Shown: piece by piece, positions 4,954 through 5,039 of the stretch | How positions within the stretch are numbered: the first letter of the stretch is position 1 | Layout: the number at the start of each line of letters is the position of its first letter | Assembly: GCA_023261685.1 (NCBI GenBank) | Contig: JAHFOM010000019.1 | Location: 1-5,039, forward strand | DNA from: Candidatus Moraniibacteriota bacterium | GTDB taxonomy: Bacteria; Patescibacteriota; Minisyncoccia; Moranbacterales; UBA1568 | Reading direction: 5' to 3' | Length of the DNA: 5,039 bases | Notes under the pieces: model-generated | Database searches by the model: none | The model's input: the letters and a program-made list of their open reading frames with translations, nothing else | Told to the model about the DNA's origin: nothing | Made by a program: the position numbers and the translations under genes

Positions 4954-5039
4954 CTCCGGTTGTGCGGACTTCTTTTTCTGATGACCGAGATTCTTGATGC
5001 CGAGGTTCTTCACTTTGCCCTCGAGACGATGTGCCTCAT
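4951..5039 (-). CDS. C-terminal end of an unknown basic protein (partial)
   Basis: An open frame runs in from the right edge for 28 codons on the minus strand and ends at TAG (4953-4951). The residues are EAHRLEGKVKNLGIKNLG followed by a Lys-rich tail (HQKKKSAQPE). The charged, Lys-rich end and the tight 22-nt spacing to the membrane-protein gene make it look like a real gene terminus, but too little is present to name a family. The other minus-strand frames here are either interrupted by a stop or give low-complexity sequence. Confidence 0.55.
   Translation of the reverse strand, partial: EAHRLEGKVKNLGIKNLGHQKKKSAQPE

Noticed and set aside
4644..4997. 117-residue plus-strand open frame
   Set aside because: Antisense to the membrane-protein gene, with a composition rich in Arg, Glu and His typical of a shadow frame. 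The minus frame has coherent transmembrane helices.

Overview
The window looks like a piece of a small-genome, uncultured bacterium of the Candidate Phyla Radiation (Patescibacteria), most likely Parcubacteria-like. This is inferred from three things: the shortened, divergent 5' end of the 16S rRNA (with the run GTGGATAAGGCATGCAAG); the protein types (a PIF1-like helicase, a membrane-anchored DsbA with a His-rich C-terminal domain, and a cupin ending in FDGTTTE); and genes that mostly lack a good Shine-Dalgarno. TGA reads as a normal stop at the natural ends of the helicase, DsbA-like, cupin and membrane-protein genes, which argues against the UGA-recoding CPR groups (Gracilibacteria, Absconditabacteria).

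Layout from left to right. Positions 1-280 hold the 5' end of a 16S rRNA gene on the minus strand; its 3' part lies outside the window. Positions 281-678 are its roughly 400-nt leader, full of hairpins, with a near-consensus promoter at 685-713 (TTGACA-N17-TATACT). The leader carries a block of back-to-back short palindromes flanked by imperfect 20-bp direct repeats. Diverging from the rRNA promoter is a perfect plus-strand consensus promoter (TTGACA-N17-TATAAT, 775-803) with a 10-bp inverted repeat centred on its -35 box. It reads into a segment of about 170 bp that has no convincing gene and ends at a terminator-like hairpin (951-980). This is a candidate small RNA or tiny-protein transcription unit.

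From 1001 to the right edge every protein gene is on the minus strand. In transcription order they are: the C-terminus of an unknown basic protein (4951-5039), a small four-helix membrane protein (4548-4928), a cupin (4081-4482) with its own promoter and an inverted repeat over it, a DsbA-family thiol oxidoreductase with extra metal-binding-like and Cys-rich C-terminal parts (2673-3890), and a PIF1-family helicase with a C-terminal Myb/SANT-like HTH (1001-2623). The partial gene and the membrane gene are close enough (22 nt) to form an operon, and so are DsbA and helicase (49 nt). The cupin-DsbA gap (190 bp) is filled by four consecutive short palindromes.

The genes do not form an obvious single pathway: one acts on DNA, one on extracytoplasmic disulfides, and two are of unknown role. 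The most unusual content is non-coding: the orphan regulated promoter with its terminator, and two clusters of mini-palindromes that look like dispersed intergenic elements.
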